NCBI GenBank assembly: GCA_964570525.1
Contig: CAZMYO010000005.1
Span: forward strand, 1-31,688
Length of the DNA: 31,688 nt
Reading direction: 5' to 3'
Source of the DNA: CAZMYO01 sp964570525
GTDB taxonomy: Bacteria; Patescibacteriota; Patescibacteriia; Magasanikbacterales; GWA2-37-8
The translations under genes were made by a program, and so were the position numbers. A model generated the notes under the pieces. The model did no database searches. It was not told the DNA's origin and saw nothing but the letters and a program-made list of their open reading frames with translations. Below are positions 29,972-31,688 of this stretch, one piece after another; the first letter of the stretch is position 1, and each line of letters opens with the position of its first letter.

Positions 29972-31555
29972 ATGTCCGAAAAACCCCGCCCGCCGCAAAC
30001 AGAATTTCTAAAATCACCCCAACCAGAAACTGAAAATCTAGTTGAAATAACTGCTCTTCTGTCTAGCTTCATTGAAGCCGTTAACGCCTGCCGCCAAGCC
30101 GAAGCGGCGGTCGCGACCCTGCGCAATGGATTTTTTAGTTCATCGGAAAGAAAGAATATAGCGCAATTAGTAGAAGAAAAACGAGCCCTTATCACAGAAG
30201 CTGATCGCTCTCTTGCCGCATTACGCCAAGCCTACGCGGACATCTTTGCCCTGGCTGGAGATTTTAAAATAATCATTGATAGCTTGAGTATCATTCCGGG
30301 TCCTCATGCCCAAGACAAAGTATTAAAAACGAGTCTAGACCAGTGGCATCAAAAATCTAAGACTCCCGCCGCCCAACCGGCGCGCTATCTGAAACTTGCC
30401 CTCGACCAGGCCTTTTTCCCGTCCGAAGACAAGTCAGCCGGCCCCGAAGAGAGCGGTGGCCGCTTCAGCAAGCTTGAAACTGGTGAAGATAATCTCACTT
30501 CTGCCGATGTGGAAAAAGCCCAAGAAGTAATGAAACGCGCCACCCAGCTGGTAAGCAACCTCTCGGAACAAGTCCGGCAAAGACAAACAGAAAAAGCCCG
30601 ACGCGAACAAGAAGCAATGGAGCGCGCCGAACAAATTATCAAAGCCGAAGCGGATCGGGCAGCCAAAGAAGCGTTCAAGCGATTTGCGGAAAGCGGCGAG
30701 CACCGGCTAATAGTGAGTGGCGCTCAAAACCCCTACCGCGAAGCCCTGCGAGGAAGCGGCCTGCCCAACATCGAACAACACCCGCTCGCGGCGGAGAAAA
30801 GAGACCTGGCTCTCGACCTGATCGAAATTCTAGGGTCCGATCAAGAATCCTATCGTTCCGCCGGCCTCACCGCCTGGGCCAAAGATGTGGCTAAATTTAA
30901 TTGGAGCCAGTTAACTGCGGAAAAATTCAAAATTATCGAGCAAGAAATTGCCGATGGAGCCATACCAATCTTTATGCCTGGCAGACTTGTCCAGCTCGAT
31001 ACCACCGTGGAAGATTTTACCAAACGACTAAAGCCAACCTGGATTAAGGAAGGTGAGCAACAAGCAGTGGCAGACGCTTACCGGCGGGATTACTTTGCAA
31101 ATCTTATCAAAGACAAGGCCACTGAATTAGTCAAAGACGTTCCCACGCGACCTTATCTATCATTGCAAAAACCAACCCAAAATCCCGAACCGCGCACTTG
31201 TAACAAAACCGTGCCAGAACAGCTGGAAGAATTTGCCAGCATTCAAAAGACAAGAGAATCTTCCGGAAAATCACCGGTCTATGTCACCAGCCCGGCCGAA
31301 TACGCCGCCTTGCAAAAGCGGTTTACGGAGAGAGTATCAACTCTTTGTGAAACAAATAATCTAAAGCCAAACACGATTAATCCGCTCGATAGCAATACCT
31401 GGACTCGCTTCATCAGTTTAGCCGTTTCTTCTGTTGGCAGTGTGCCGAACGGCTACTTCAATCCGGGTGATCGCCAGCTCAACTTCAACTGGAGCAATGC
31501 TGGCAGTCGGCATTCCAGGACCGGTTTCCGTCTCTCGGTGAGGGAAGAATTTTAA
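29972..31555 (+). CDS. Coiled-coil protein with DGR-type variable C-terminal domain, second copy
   Basis: A 527-aa soluble protein of the same architecture as the gene at 21344-22975, though little similarity is visible in the N-terminal halves. Residues 1-170 are helical. About 177-246 form a charged coiled coil (RQRQTEKARREQEAMERAEQ). A middle region contains IPIFMPGRLVQLD and RPYLSLQKPTQNPEP, echoing the FLPRI and VIDGRQKP segments of the other protein. The C-terminal domain shows YVTSPAEYAAL, DSNTWTRFIS and a last part ending NWSNAGSRHSRTGFRLSV. Family knowledge: DGR targets end in a C-type lectin fold whose variable residues precede GFR. A 6-bp-stem hairpin lies 3 bp after the stop codon, where DGR target hairpins are expected. 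Function, perhaps ligand binding with diversified specificity, is inference. The start codon is preceded by no Shine-Dalgarno sequence. Confidence 0.72.
   Translation: MSEKPRPPQTEFLKSPQPETENLVEITALLSSFIEAVNACRQAEAAVATLRNGFFSSSERKNIAQLVEEKRALITEADRSLAALRQAYADIFALAGDFKIIIDSLSIIPGPHAQDKVLKTSLDQWHQKSKTPAAQPARYLKLALDQAFFPSEDKSAGPEESGGRFSKLETGEDNLTSADVEKAQEVMKRATQLVSNLSEQVRQRQTEKARREQEAMERAEQIIKAEADRAAKEAFKRFAESGEHRLIVSGAQNPYREALRGSGLPNIEQHPLAAEKRDLALDLIEILGSDQESYRSAGLTAWAKDVAKFNWSQLTAEKFKIIEQEIADGAIPIFMPGRLVQLDTTVEDFTKRLKPTWIKEGEQQAVADAYRRDYFANLIKDKATELVKDVPTRPYLSLQKPTQNPEPRTCNKTVPEQLEEFASIQKTRESSGKSPVYVTSPAEYAALQKRFTERVSTLCETNNLKPNTINPLDSNTWTRFISLAVSSVGSVPNGYFNPGDRQLNFNWSNAGSRHSRTGFRLSVREEF
31454..31555 (+). 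other. Candidate DGR variable repeat (VR) of the 527-aa protein
   Basis: It encodes the last 33 residues, with Asn, Ser, Arg and His at the positions where DGR targets vary, ahead of the constant GFRLSVRE end. No matching template repeat is in the window. Confidence 0.45.
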
Positions 31556-31557
31556 GT

Positions 31558-31574
31558 CCTGCCTCCTCGGCAGG
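31558..31574 (+). other. Short hairpin immediately after the candidate VR
   Basis: CCTGCC (31558-31563), TCCTC loop, GGCAGG (31569-31574): a perfect 6-bp stem just after the stop codon. In characterised DGRs a small GC-rich hairpin or cruciform just downstream of the VR is needed for efficient retrohoming. It could also be half of a tandem terminator. Confidence 0.5.
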
Positions 31575-31599
31575 CAGGTTGCTGATTAAGATTTTTTCC

Positions 31600-31630
31600 A
31601 CACCCCGCCGGTCAGGCGGGGTGTTCGGTT
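31600..31630 (+). terminator. Intrinsic terminator after the 527-aa gene
   Basis: A perfect 10-bp stem (31600-31609 with 31615-31624), a 5-nt loop and a TTCGGTTT tail. Confidence 0.7.
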
Positions 31631-31672
31631 TGGTGAACGTCGGCAAGTTCAACGCCGACGAGGCTCAAACTC

Positions 31673-31688
31673 ATGGGTATTGAACAGC
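31673..31688 (+). CDS. Possible start of a further gene, cut by the window end
   Basis: ATG at 31673 (M-G-I-E-Q) preceded by GAGG at 31660-31663, a 9-bp spacing. Only five codons are visible, so this rests on the ribosome binding site alone. The sequence just before it contains a 7-bp-stem hairpin (31638-31644 with 31654-31660). Confidence 0.22.

Overview
The window looks like chromosomal DNA from a member of the Patescibacteria (Candidate Phyla Radiation, CPR), most likely Parcubacteria-like. This is an inference from gene content, not a database match. The pointers are: dockerin-bearing and very large secreted surface proteins in an otherwise minimal gene set; an aspartyl-tRNA synthetase that lacks the bacterial GAD insertion; two proteins whose C-termini look like diversity-generating retroelement (DGR) targets; and several families of interspersed palindromic repeats, some inside genes. 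TGA is used as a stop, so the code is the standard bacterial one. All confident genes are on the + strand.

Region by region. (1) 80-4369: a cell-surface cluster. It holds a secreted 396-aa protein, then after a terminator and a strong promoter a run of an exported membrane-anchored DUF916-like protein, a small two-TM protein, and a secreted protein that shares its N-terminal domain with the first gene and ends in a dockerin. (2) 4577-12811: one giant secreted multidomain protein of 2744 aa. (3) 12812-13698: about 0.9 kb with no convincing protein gene but dense structure: a perfect 28-bp palindrome, a consensus promoter driving a structured RNA with a tRNA-like 3' part, composite inverted repeats around that RNA, a perfect 29-bp-stem hairpin and a terminator. 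(4) 13699-17325: an RlmI-type methyltransferase carrying two in-frame repeat insertions, GAPDH, and an overlapping CAP-domain membrane protein. (5) 17447-21262: aspS, scpA, scpB and a D-Ala-D-Ala carboxypeptidase. (6) 21243-23048: a 1.8-kb inserted unit bounded by a 41-bp direct repeat and carrying a DGR-target-like gene. (7) 23134-29891: pgk, a SIMPL-domain protein, enolase and two tandem cofactor-independent phosphoglycerate mutases. (8) 29972-31688: a second DGR-target-like gene, a hairpin, a terminator and perhaps the start of another gene.

Functionally, gap, pgk, eno and two gpmI copies supply lower glycolysis from glyceraldehyde-3-phosphate to phosphoenolpyruvate. aspS and scpAB are translation and chromosome-segregation housekeeping. 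The carboxypeptidase and CAP protein act at the envelope, and the first 13 kb is devoted to surface structures.

The main points for a second look are the two DGR-type variable proteins with no reverse transcriptase in view, the insertion unit at the end of the carboxypeptidase gene, and the non-coding RNA locus at 13.06-13.30 kb.
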